Assembly: GCA_002104895.1 (NCBI GenBank)
Contig: MCFG01000176.1
Location: forward strand, 25,001 to 47,500
Direction: 5' to 3'
DNA length: 22,500 nt
Source: Anaeromyces robustus
Taxonomy: Eukaryota; Neocallimastigomycota; Neocallimastigomycetes; Neocallimastigales; Neocallimastigaceae
In this document: positions 1 to 17,090 of the stretch, one piece after another
Numbering within the stretch: position 1 is the stretch's first letter
Layout: each line of letters starts with the position of its first letter
Position numbers and translations under genes: made by a program
The notes under the pieces: model-generated
The model's input: the letters and a program-made list of their open reading frames with translations, nothing else
Databases searched by the model: none
What the model was told of the DNA's origin: nothing

Positions 1-133
1 ATTATAAATACAAATGATTAATTTATTATTTAGTTATTTAACATATTTTTAAAATAACACCTATATATAGTATAATACAAAATCATTTATAGAATAATAT
101 ATATTTTATATTATATTATATCTAAATCAATTT

Positions 134-139
<6 letters not shown>

Positions 140-168
<29 letters not shown>
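140..168. repeat. (AAT)n microsatellite
   Basis: This is an uninterrupted run of AAT triplets in the probable intron left of the last visible U2AF exon. No exon is recognisable between position 1 and 182. Confidence 0.85.
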
Positions 169-175
<7 letters not shown>

Positions 176-190
176 AATTGTTTTATTTAC

Positions 191-3100
191 ATGGTGTATG
201 TACAGGTTGAGGATCAACTTGTCCTTCTGGTGGATGATAATTCTTTGGTCTTCTAATCTTTAATATTTGACCATTACATGCTATATGACCATCGAGATTC
301 ATAGCATTATTAGTTTCTTCAGTATCTCTAAACTGTATTACATAATGTAATGATATTTTCATTATTGTTATATATTATTCAGATATATTTACAAATAAAT
401 TATTGTTTTGGTTTTGATATTGATTGAAATATATATATATATATATATAATTTATTATATTATGTAATTTAATATTTTATATTTATTATTTAATATCAGT
501 ATAATTATATTTATATTTCATAAAAATAAAATATATTTTTATAAATTATATGATTAATATGTTATTAGTATTACTTCAATAAAAGCATAATTCCTTTCAA
601 TTTGAGCACCTATTACTGAATCACCAGGACCTTTTTTAATACGATACTCTTCCATTTTACTATTAAAGAAATCAACTAATCCTTTCTATAATATAAATTT
701 TAATATTTCATATATTTATTATATATATATTTATAAAATATTAAAATAAATAAATCAGATATAAATATTTAAAACATAAAAAATATATAAATAATAGATA
801 TATAATAAATAACATATTCACATAACATTATATATATATATTATATATAATAAATAATAAATATTTTATTGTATATCATTTAAAATTAAAGGATTATTTT
901 ATTTTATTTTATTTAGTAATATTCTAAATATCATTTCTTTTTTTTTAAAAAAAAAAATGTAAAACTAACCTCTGTTATACCATTTGGTATATTACCAACA
1001 TATAATTTTTTATCTTGTTTTAAATTCATTTGTGATGGGTTCATTTGACGCATATTTGGATTATTCTTTGCTGCTAATGCAAATCGTTTTGATTGATCAG
1101 GATTTAACATGTTATGCATATGTGGTGTAACAGGAGCATTAACTACTAAATCAGTAACTTTTGGAGCTTGATTACCTAATGGAAAATGACCTATATATAT
1201 TATGATTATACAAATAATATAGAGTTAAATATAATTAAAAAAATAATAATAATATAATAAAGGCCATAATTAAAAAAAATAATGATGATATATTTATAAT
1301 ATATATATATAAAAGTTTAATTTTTATTTATACCAGTAGCTTTTACTTGGGCAACAGTCATTCCTTCATAACCAGGTGGTGGTACATCCCAATTATTTAA
1401 TTTTCTTTTCTTTAAATGAAGAGGTGTTACAGATCTTTCTCTTCTTGGACTACGAGATCTATCATACCTTGAACTTCTACTTCTACATATAATAATTATG
1501 ATGATATATAAAAAAAATTGTTTTATTAAAATAATTATTAGTTAGATATATATATTTTTTTATTAATCTTTATCAATATATATATATATACATATAAAAT
1601 TAAATTAAATTAAATTAACAATTTTACAATTGTATTTACCTTGATCTATGTCTTCTTCTTCTTGAACGACTTCTATCTCTCGTCCTTGAACGACTTGAAT
1701 GTCTACTGGCATGTCTATCCCTGCTTCTACTTCTCTCTCTTCTTGAATGATGGTCTCTTTTTTCACGCCTACTACTATGTCTACTACTTCTTTCTCTATC
1801 TCTATCTCTGTCTCTATCTCTGTCTCTGTCTTTATCTCTTTCTCTATCTCTGTCTTTATCTCTTTCTCTATCTCTGTCTTTATCTCTTTCTCTATCTCTG
1901 TCTCTATCTCTATCCCTATCTCTGTCTCTATCTCTATCTCTGTCTCTGTCTCTATCTTTTTCTCTATCTCTGTCTTTTTCTTTATCCTTTTCTCTATCTC
2001 TGTCTTTATCTTTATCCTTTTCTTTTTCTTTTACCTCATCTTTATCTTTTATTTCATTTTTTGGGTCAACACTTTCATCTGTTTCCATTACAGATGATTC
2101 ATCTTTATCATATATATAAAGATAAATAAAAAAATGCATAAATTAATTAATTAATTAATAATCTTTATTATGTATAATTTTTACATTTTTTTATTATAAT
2201 ATAAAAAATATACTTTGTTTTGCTTCTTCTTTATATTGATCTACCTCAGCGTCAGATGCTTCCCCTACAAAAAAATAAAATAAATTTTTGAAATATTAGT
2301 AAATAAATATATGAATGATAAAATTAAGCTTTCATATATAAGTAAATTATCAAAATTTTGAATAATGTATACTTTTATTATATTATATAAATAATCAAAA
2401 TAATATATATATTAAATATGAATTATATAATATATATATAAATTATATTTATATATATTAATATTGAATAATCATAATGATAATAACATTTAAACATAAT
2501 ATACTTGAAAGATAAATTGGTATAATTAATTATCATTAAAATTCATATTATGTACATAATATATCATTTAATTGAATAAAAATTTAGAAATAAAATTAAT
2601 TTAAATAATATAATTTATCATTTGAATTATTTTTAAATTTTTTAGTTTATGAATCATGTAATTTATTATAGTGATTAATATGATTTAAATATTTTAACAA
2701 TTATTTTTTTATAATTCATTTGAAAATCAATTATATTCATATTTTAATATTCTGAATTTTTCCTTTTTTTTTTCTTTTTTTTTCTTTTTTTAAAAAAAAA
2801 TATACATATTATTTCAATACTTTATTATTTCTATTAATATTTGTAATGTATAATGATCCATTGATTAATAAATTATACTTCAAAAAGCACGACTGACTTT
2901 TTTTAATAAAAAAAATATTTTTTATCTATCCTTTTATTTTTTTTTTAAAAAAAAAAAAAAAAATAAAATAAATATAAAGAATATGAGTATTTGTTCATAA
3001 ATTCACATTTTATTTTACTTTTTTTTTTTCAAATAATTTACTATATTAAAAATGATGATAATCCTTATAATCCTTTTATATGGTACTTAAAAAAATGAAT

Positions 3101-3313
3101 AAAGAAAGAAAAAAAAAAAAAAAGAAACAAAAAAACTAGTTCATTTATAATAAATAATATTTCAAAAATAAAAAGGTATATTGGAATATAAGAATAGATC
3201 TATTTATTATAATTATATCAACAATTATAAAAGTATTACTTATCAACATCATTTAAATAATTTAACATTTAATTTATTATTTTATTATTTTATTATTTTT
3301 TACCTGAACCCAT
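191..3313 (-). CDS. U2AF2: U2AF large subunit (U2AF65-type splicing factor), N-terminal part, seven exons, incomplete at left edge
   Basis: U2AF65 binds the 3' splice-site polypyrimidine tract in the nucleus and recruits U2 snRNP. Exons on the minus strand: 3313-3304, 2264-2214, 2102-1640, 1482-1334, 1190-970, 685-575 and 332-191. All join in frame at GT-AG boundaries, giving about 382 residues. Residues 39-125 are an alternating R/K-D/E tract and 126-193 are RS-rich. A ULM follows, with KRKLNNWDVPPPG around Trp206, the site that in this family contacts the small subunit U2AF35. RRM1 spans 286-378, with RNP2 LYVGNI at 287-292 and RNP1 RNYAFIEF at 329-336; it ends in LKIRRPKNY, as in human U2AF65. 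RRM2 and the UHM are missing because the window ends. The last exon stops at a GTAAAT donor (190-185), but read through it would hit TAA at 185-183. The 10-nt first exon (MGSG) is the least certain part. Family identity is very secure. Confidence 0.9.
1780..2050 (-). repeat. Coding microsatellite: purine-rich GA(T/C)AGA hexamer repeat encoding Arg-Asp/Arg-Glu
   Basis: On the minus strand the tract is nearly all purine, built of GAT/GAC and AGA/AAA codons, and encodes RD, RE, KD and KE dipeptides (U2AF residues about 39-125). The hexamer periodicity explains why open frames also appear on the plus strand here; those have Leu/Tyr/Phe or Ser/Ile periodicity and are shadows. The tract length is likely to vary between strains by slippage. 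Confidence 0.85.
2265..3303 (-). other. Long first intron of the U2AF gene (tentative)
   Basis: About 1.04 kb separate the putative 10-nt first exon from exon 2. The donor reads G|GTAAAA and the acceptor TTTTGTAG|GG, and the phase matches. The interval holds poly-T/poly-A blocks (2761-2820, 2939-2962, 3107-3123) and no open frame of note. A small richer patch lies at 2881-2900 (AAAAAGCACGACTGACTTT). If the start exon is elsewhere, part of this is 5' flanking sequence instead. Confidence 0.5.
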
Positions 3314-3681
3314 TCTGTTAGACTAATATATACAAATTGTTATAGAAAAAAAAGATATTGATATTAATTATTGGTATTGATATATAGAGAATAATTAAAT
3401 TTTTGCTTTTTATTGAAAAAAATAGTATCTAAATAAATTATTCAAAACTTCCTGATAAATATATTTTCATTGATATTATTTTCAAAAATCCTTCTTTTTT
3501 AAATGAAATATATTTAAAAAAAAATAAATAATTAATATGAATATAAAAAATTAATAAAAAAATTTTTTTATGAAATAAAATTTAATAATATTTAATTGAT
3601 CAAATGAATAAATATATTTAATTATTTAATAATTTATAATTAATAATTTATATATATATTTATATTTATTTATTTATATAT

Positions 3682-3778
<97 letters not shown>

Positions 3779-3992
3779 TTATTTAGTATTTAAATATATT
3801 TATATTTAGATCAACCATGTATTTAGTGAATATTAAAATTATTTTTAATAAATAGTAATATATAATAAATAAACTACTTATTTGTCTTCATATTATTTTG
3901 TAATACATATAAAAGAATATATTATTAAAAAAAATTTGTATTTTATTTTTTTCTTTTAATATAACATTACAATAAAAATAACAGTAGTAACA

Positions 3993-4024
<32 letters not shown>

Positions 4025-4342
4025 TAATCAATGGAAAATTAATAAAAATATTAAAAATAAAATAAATAAAGTTACTTCCTATGATATCATTATAAATCAA
4101 ATAAGTTTTTATATATACCCCATATTGGAAATAATTTTTTTATATATTTTTTTTATATATTATAACTTGTATTTAATTTCTATTTAATAATATTTAATTA
4201 ATTTAAGGATATATTTAACAAAACAATAATAAATTAATAAAATTAACATCTTATGTAAATAAAAATAAAAAATAATATTTACTAATAATATTAACAATAA
4301 ATAAAATAAAAAATAAAACATATATACATATATAATAAAATA
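3314..4342. other. Divergent intergenic region between U2AF and the checkpoint mediator
   Basis: About 1 kb separates the two divergent start codons, so both promoters should lie here. It is nearly pure A/T, with a large TTTA microsatellite (3678-3782) and an AAT run near 3998-4022. Open frames seen on the minus strand near 3888-4100 are low-complexity (Leu/Tyr/Ile) and unconvincing. No specific promoter motif can be singled out at this base composition. Confidence 0.7.
3678..3782. repeat. (TTTA)n microsatellite
   Basis: About 100 bp of TTTA repeats are broken once by TTTTTA near 3715. The run lies in the divergent promoter region between U2AF and the mediator gene. Confidence 0.95.
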
Positions 4343-9609
<5,267 letters not shown>

Positions 9610-9745
9610 TTAAAAAAAAAATAATAATTAATTAACAATCATAAAAATGGAAAATAAAAATAAAGATAAAAATAAAAATAAAAATAGAATAGAACCAATA
9701 AGTTATAATAAAAAAAAAAAGAAAAAATTCTTTTTTCTTTCTTTT

Positions 9746-9779
<34 letters not shown>

Positions 9780-10658
9780 TATACCAAACCTAGAAAAAAA
9801 ATAATTCAAAAATAAAATAAAATAAAAATGCAATAAAATAAAAAAATTTTACACAATACAGTTATCATATATATATTTTTTTATTATTTTTAAAAAAAAT
9901 ATGTGTTTATTAATCTTTATTAATTTTTTTTCTTTTTTTTTTTTTTTTTTTATAAAATTTAAATAAGTTAATGTTATTGTTTATATACAATTAATTCAAA
10001 AAATCTATTATTATTTGAATTATTATTTTTTTTATAAAATCTATATGATTAAAATGTAAAGCGAATGATTATTTTAAATTATTATTCGATATATTATTAT
10101 AAAAAATTAATTTAAATAATATAAATATTATAAATAATAAAATAAATTAAGATAAGAAAAAATAAAATTTTTTTTTTTTTTTAAAAAATAAAAGAAATAT
10201 AAAATGAACGATATAAAAACTTAATTATATATATAAATAAATAAAAAAATGAAAATATATATATATATAGATATTATATATTCAAATTAATAAATAATAG
10301 ATAATATTCTTTATATTAATATATTTCATAAGTAAAACGATTAATTATTTATTAATCATTAATAAATTAATATGATATTATTATAATTATTAAATAAATA
10401 TTTAAAGTATAGGGATGGATAAATAATTATTAAAAAAAATTATGAAATATCATATTAATTTAATGAAATAATCATTTAATAAATAACATAAATGATATCT
10501 TAAATAATTAGAATAGATTGACCATATGTTTAGTATTTACAATAAGATCTTTATTAAAAAGTAAAAAAAAAAAAATAGATTAATATTATTTAAAATATAT
10601 TAACTAATCATTAATCTTTTTTTTTTTTTAATATATTTTATTTTTATTGTTTTCATGA
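9610..10658. other. Convergent intergenic region between the mediator and Kcs1
   Basis: Both genes end into this interval, so it should hold both 3' ends. It contains an A-rich stretch with AATAAA-like words at 9644-9710, an (AT)n run at 9749-9778, and poly-T/poly-A tracts (9932-9951, 10168-10188). AATAAA words are too frequent by composition to assign a polyadenylation site. A short ATG frame at 9648 (Lys/Asn-rich) looks like 3' UTR noise. Confidence 0.65.
9749..9778. repeat. (AT)n dinucleotide repeat
   Basis: About 15 consecutive AT dinucleotides lie in the 3' flank of the mediator gene. Confidence 0.85.
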
Positions 10659-11362
10659 TTATGATGATATTTTTTCTGAATAAATTTTTTCAAAAGTACG
10701 AATTAAATTCTTTAAACCAAAAAGATATCCATGATCTGGTTCATTTGGATGACTTGGGGGAAATGAAACTGTTACAAATTCATTTGAATTATCAAATTTT
10801 TCTATATTATGTTCTTTGGTATTAAAAGGATGGTCTTCTTTACAATATGAACCATTTTGCTTAAATAATTTTAATTGTACCAATGAAGAGCCATTCTTTT
10901 TTTCATTCAAAATATTATTTTGTTCTAATAAATTTTCATCACGTTTTAAAAGATGAGATATATTAGTACTATGAGCAAAATCAATTAATTTTACTTTTAC
11001 TCTTTTTTTAGAACGAGTATCAGTATCATCCTTGGTTCCCCAAGAACCATCATAATATAATAATAAACTACTAGAATAAAGTCTAAATGTTTTTAAATTT
11101 TTAATAATAGAATAAAGTTCTTTTAATTGTGATATAACATCTGGTATATAATGAATTAATAACTTTTCTCCATTATCAAAAAAGGATAAAATTTCACGAT
11201 TGAAATTTTCTTTACTAACATTGCGACCTTGATATTTATTACGAAAAATAGTTGTATCTGTTGCAGTTTTATAAACCTATATATATAAATTAAATTAATA
11301 ATAGAAAATATAATTAAATAATTAGATATATATTATAACAATCATCATTTAATATTATTTAA

Positions 11363-11396
<34 letters not shown>

Positions 11397-13019
11397 TATT
11401 ATTAATTTTAACAGTAATTAATTAATATTGATTTTTACCTGCATTCCACACATTCTTACACCAATACTTTTACTTGTTGTTGATTCACATTTTTTTTCTT
11501 GTGATAATTGTTTTTCTTTTGTAGCAAATACGCCATGCTGCCGAGTTCCCATTTTCAGATCTAATACACATGGATTTTTAAATCCTCTAGTTAAATCTTC
11601 AATAACAATAAATTTTTTTAATTCATTATTGTCCTGTCCTAATTCTTTCCATTTAGCTCTTTGGCACTGTAAATAATTATTATCTAAAGGATCTCCAGTA
11701 CTATAACGTCCATTAGATTTTTTTATATTATTATTGGTATCAATGGAATTTATCATAGTATTATTATAAGATGTAGATTGCGGTATAATAGGACTAGAAA
11801 TACCTTCAGTTGAAACTTGATAAGTTAAATGTTTGGTATCTATAATTGGTAAATCATCATTATCATCTTCCTCATTATCTAAATGATTATTGGATGATAA
11901 TGAATATTTAATATTATTGGTGTTGACATTTGTATTGGTATTAGTAGTTGTTAAATTATATGTAGTGGTATTAGTATTTTTCGTTGTAACAACTTTGGTT
12001 TTTTTATTAACCTTTAAAGTTACTACTCCATAATATTTTGGTAAAAACTTGTTTAAATCAGGATGATATTTATTGATTAATTCATAAAAATCTCTTTCAT
12101 TATTATTCATTGGTTTACATAATGCTTTATCAGATATCCAAAAAAATGGAGTATGACCACCTACTTGATGGCTATAAAGTTTTAATGGAAAATTATATTG
12201 TATTGATAATTCATCTTCAGATGAATGTAACGCTATTTTTTTTGGAATATTGTTTGTTTTATTTTTAATTAAATTTGATGTTTTTACATCCAAAGGAAAA
12301 TGAAGAGATTTATCATTATCATTATTATTAATATCTTCTTTTATCATTTTCTTTTGCTTTTTATAAATCAAATTTTCATTTAAATCCATCTTACCTAAAT
12401 TATTATCAATATTTTGTGGTAAATGACTATGTCGATTATTTTTATATTCTTCATCATTATTATTATCATTATTTAAAATATTAGTATTGATATTAATATT
12501 ATCACTAAACTCATTAGAAACTTCACTTAATGGCGGTGAAGGCATTTGAGAACTTGGATAATCTAAAGATATATCATCCTCATCAAAATTTGTGGTTAAA
12601 AAAAGATGTGGTTGAGTTAATGTTGGTTGTGGTGAAGTGCATGAATAAAAATGTTGATTTTTATTATCTTGAGATTTATTAAAAGTCATGACATAATCCA
12701 ATGAATTTGAAAAATTACTCATTTTTGAATAATTATCTGCTCTTTCAGACTTCAAAATATTATCTGTAGTTATAGATATATTATTAATTATACTTGTATG
12801 TCGTATATCCTGTTCATTTATTGAATCTTTTCTCTCTATTCTTTTTTTAACTTTCTTTTCACAGTTATTTTTTTTAATATTATTAAATGATAAATCACTA
12901 ACAATAAAATTAAGAGTCTTTTTTTTTTTTTTTTCAGTATCTGACCTCTTATTATGCGTTATATCATCACTTAACGTAGTCAATATATTATTTGTTTGTT
13001 TAGTATTATTTTCCAACAT
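10659..13019 (-). CDS. KCS1: Inositol hexakisphosphate kinase (Kcs1/IP6K family)
   Basis: This enzyme family phosphorylates InsP6 to the pyrophosphate 5-InsP7, a signal for phosphate homeostasis, vacuole function and stress. There are two exons, 13019-11439 and 11276-10659, with a 162-bp phase-0 intron (CAG|GTAAAA ... ATAG|GTT), giving 732 residues. Residues 1-275 are low-complexity and Asn-rich. The conserved N-lobe has HQVGGH at 284-289 and LCKPM with Cys301-Lys302-Pro303. A low-complexity insertion (about 345-465) precedes FIVIEDLT and the family signature PxxxDxKxG, seen as PCVLDLKMGTRQHG at 483-496 (Pro483, Asp487, Lys489, Gly491). Exon 2 supplies the SSLL motif (596-599), the metal-binding IDF motif (625-627) and the C-terminal DHGYLFGLKNLI. 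All catalytic signatures are intact, so the enzyme should be active. The first in-frame ATG is used; upstream DNA is A/T-rich and has no alternative exon I can see. The long, divergent N-terminal extension favours Kcs1 over short animal IP6Ks. Confidence 0.93.
11358..11399. repeat. Poly-A and (TA)n in the Kcs1 intron
   Basis: A run of about 20 A followed by about ten TA units occupies the single Kcs1 intron, between the splice sites at 11438 and 11277. Confidence 0.8.
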
Positions 13020-16000
13020 TATTATTTATTTTTTATTATTTACAATTTTTAAAAAAAAAAAACAGTATTATTATTTTTATTTTATTTATTTAATTTAATT
13101 TAATTTAAATTAACATCATAAAAGTAAATAGACAAAGTTATTTTGTAATATTATCTTGAGCTAACTTTTATGTCGAATTGATAATAAAAAAATTTTTATT
13201 AAAAAAAATGAAAAAAAAAAAATTTTTTTTTAAAATTTTTTAAATTTAATATTTTTTAATATACAATAATTAATTTGTAACAATATATTAAATTTAATTG
13301 TGACCACTATATTCCAATATATTATATTATAAATCAATGCATATATAATTCTTTTTATGGAAATTAATAAATCACATGAATTATATAAATAAACTCTATA
13401 TATTATATTCTTTATAAAATTAATAATTATATATAATTTATTTAAAATTAAATTTTTTATTATTTATGGCCAAATGATATTGTATAGAATTCCCATAGTT
13501 TCACCAGGATAATTTAGTAGTAGTCAAAATTTATTATTAAAATATCGATACCATATTTTTTATTAAATAACAATAAAATATTAAAACGAAAATATTTCAG
13601 TTAGTTTTTATTAATAATTTTATTAAAATTAAATAAATGTTTAAGAAAAAATAAATCTATAGACTTAAATTTAATGGTATTTAATTATGTACTTTTAAAA
13701 TATAACTATGTATAAACCATTTTTAAACCATGATAGAAAACATTGATATTTTCCATTAAAGATTTTTTTTTTTTATTTGCTTATATTTATAATTTTATCA
13801 AAACTAATATATTTTATATTATTAAAGTATCCTTTTGTTAACATCAATGAATATTTATCCATATAATACCTATTTTTTATTTAATTATTATTATCTTATC
13901 ACTTGATTTCTTATGAATAAAATATTTAATATTTCATAATAAAAATAATTAATTCATTGATTCATCAACTATTGATTATAAAACGGGGAAAATAAGAAAA
14001 AAGGATGAAAAGGGAAAAAATAAAAAATAGAAAATAGAAAAATAAATTTAATTTATTATGTTTTTTTTTTTTAAAAAAAAAAAAATAAACATTAAATTAA
14101 TATCTACTTAAATCTTAATAACTATATTTCTTTTTCTTCCTTTCTTATTTAATATTATACATAAATTTTTTATAATTTTACTTAAACAATTATATTCTAA
14201 CATGTATTACTTTGTAAGTTTTTATAACAATAAAATTCTTTAGTTATACTACTTGAAAATAAATAATATAATTATTATTATTAAATAAAAAAAAAATAAA
14301 TTTATTTACCTTCAATATGATTTATTTGTTTTAAATATTAAATGTTAAAATCTTTAAAATTTCTGTTATCTTTATTACTTTATCTAAACTATATTAACTT
14401 TGCTTTCTTTTCTATTTCTATTGTTATTCCTATTATTATTTCTATTATTACTGTTATTATTACTTTTTATTTATATTTCTTTTTTCTTTTATTTCTTCTA
14501 TTCTTTTGCTTAATTGTTTTTTTTACTTACGGTTTATTTTCTACTATTTATTATTTTCTACTATTAATTTTTATTATTTATTTTTTACTCTTTTTTTTAA
14601 TTTATCAAGAAAAAAAATTTAAAAATATTATTTTTTAGAGAATTTACCTGTATTTATATATTTTTACAAATTAAAAAAATTAACTTTTTTAAAATAATAT
14701 AAATTAAATATATTATTATATGCATAATATATTACAATATATTAATTTATTACTTTTATATGTATAAATTTTTAATATAAATATAAAAAATTATATTCTA
14801 TTCTATATATTATATTTATTTATTTATTTATAATATATATTTATATTAAATAAAGTTTTTGTCCATTTTTTTTTATTTACACTGACAGGATAAATAAAAA
14901 AAAATTAAATAATAAAAAAAAAATAAAAAAAAAAAAAAAAACAATGATATTCTTTTTGAAAATTCCTCTACACATAAATTATAAAAAAAAGGATATATTT
15001 TACACTTTTTTCATGTTTAAATTCTATTTATACATTATTTTGAATGAAATAAAAATAATACAATAATAATAAATAGTTTAAAATAAATTATTAATAATTT
15101 AAAATAGAATTAATAATTTATTAATTAAAATCAATTATGAAATAAGAAAAAAAAAGTTTAATTCTATTTATTATTATGAATTGTTGGAATAAATAAATAC
15201 AATTTCATATTTCATATTTATACTGACCTTTATATAGTACTTTCTATGAATTAATATAAAAAAAAAAAAAAAAAAAAAAAAAAACGATTTTAAGCATTAT
15301 TGTAAAAAAAAAAATTATAATATTAATAGAGTGATACAAGTATATAAACAATAATAAAATACAGAAATTTTCATAAACCCTTATTTTTTTTTTGTATAAA
15401 CAATATTAATTACCAAAAAAAAATTTTTTTTATGTAATATAACTTTTAATTTAGTGATATACAATAAAATAAAAAAAAAAAGTAAATAAAAATTTTAACA
15501 GGAATAACAATAAAATTAGTTTTTAGCATATTAATATATCCGAAAAAAAATATTACAATATTAAGGTGGTATAGTATAAAAAAAATCATTATAAATGTAA
15601 CTTTATATTATATATAATATATAATATATAATATATAATAAACTAATAGTATAAATTAGACTTTAAAAAAATTATATATAATAATGAAAAAAAATAATTA
15701 TAATAATAAATAGAAAGAAAAAATTAGAACAAACTTTCTTTTTTTTTTTTATTTATTAGATTTACAAATAAACAATAGTTTAGAAAGTATAGAATTCATT
15801 AAATTTATTTTATTATTAGTATTAAATTATTTGCCTAAATATGTGGTAAGATATAAAAATAATATTAAGTATTAAAAAGTATAACCCATTTATTTAATTA
15901 CTTATTTATTTAATTTATTATTTATACATTAATATTTAATATAAATTTATTTATATATTTATATATATTTTTATTTATTTATTTATTGAAACTGCCTATT

Positions 16001-16984
16001 TTAGAAAATCTTTTATTTTTGTTTCTTTTTAATAAAATCATTTTTAAATTTGTGTTTCTTTTTTTCTTTTAAAAAAAAATAATATTTTATTCTTTTATTT
16101 TTTCTTTTTTTTTTAATAAATATTGATAATTATTACAATTTATTCTATTTTATATATGATACAATTAATAAAATGGTTTTATATTCTATATTTAATTAAT
16201 TAATTTTATTAATATATTTTAATATAAAGTGACAAAAAGAATATATTATAATATATATGGAATATAATTGTATTAAAAAATATTACAAAAAGTATATTAT
16301 ATTCTATTGGTACTTTACTCCATATCAAATAATATATTCAAATTATTGTATTTTATTTATAATTTATATTAAATAATAATTAATAAAATTATTATATATT
16401 AAAATTATTAACTTAAAACAACATAATGATGACGTTTAATTATATATTAAATGTAAATATTGCACATATCATAATATATATTCCGAATATAATTATTAAT
16501 AGATCACATTATATTAAATATATTTAATAATATTAAAATTATTCATCACTCATTATAATAATAGAATTCTATATTTATTTATTTATTTATTTAAATATAT
16601 TAATATATTTTATTTATTTATTCATTTATTTATTTTAATATAATATAAAATTTATTTAAATATATTTATTTATATAAAAGTTTATATATTATTAATTGAT
16701 TTATTAAAGGAAAAAAAATTCAATCTTTTTTTTTTTTAAATGTTTTATGGTAAAAAAGTATAAATTATTAATAATTATTAATATTAGATCAAATTCAGAA
16801 AATAATTTAAAATCATTTAAAATAAATATATAAAAAAGATAGATTGATATTATTAATCATTAATAATTACTATAACATAAATAAAAAAAATAAACTCTTT
16901 TTTTTATTTACATTATATATGATTATATTGATAAAATATATATTTATTAATTCTTTATTTATTTATTTATATATTTATTGATTT

Positions 16985-17076
<92 letters not shown>

Positions 17077-17090
17077 TTTTTTTATTTATT
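16985..17090. repeat. (TTTA)n microsatellite
   Basis: A run of about 100 bp of TTTA units is interrupted by TTTT near its right end, in the gene-poor region. Confidence 0.95.

Noticed and set aside
1641-2129. Plus-strand open frames of 116-162 codons (Leu/Tyr/Phe- or Ser/Ile-rich)
   Set aside because: They are the complement of the purine hexamer repeat that encodes the U2AF charged domain. The repeat lacks stop codons on both strands, and the minus-strand reading matches U2AF.
2878-2900. Possible micro-exon in U2AF intron 1 (minus strand TCGTGCTTTTTGAA followed by GTATAA)
   Set aside because: Including these 14 nt shifts the frame into a stop in exon 2.
3051-3062. C-box-like ATGATGATAA that could suggest an intronic C/D snoRNA
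   Set aside because: No D box (CTGA) at a suitable distance and no terminal stem; it is also on the strand opposite to the host gene.
3888-4100. Minus-strand ORF of 70 codons in the divergent intergenic region
   Set aside because: It is Leu/Tyr/Ile low complexity, generated by an AAT microsatellite.
11428-11676. Plus-strand ORF of 82 codons
   Set aside because: It lies antisense to the Kcs1 catalytic motif region; the minus-strand reading carries PCVLDLKMG.
14342-14638. 98-codon plus-strand ORF starting with ATG, highly hydrophobic
   Set aside because: It consists almost entirely of Phe, Leu, Ile and Tyr from a T-rich pyrimidine stretch, with no loops or motif expected of a membrane protein. 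It is best explained by base composition.
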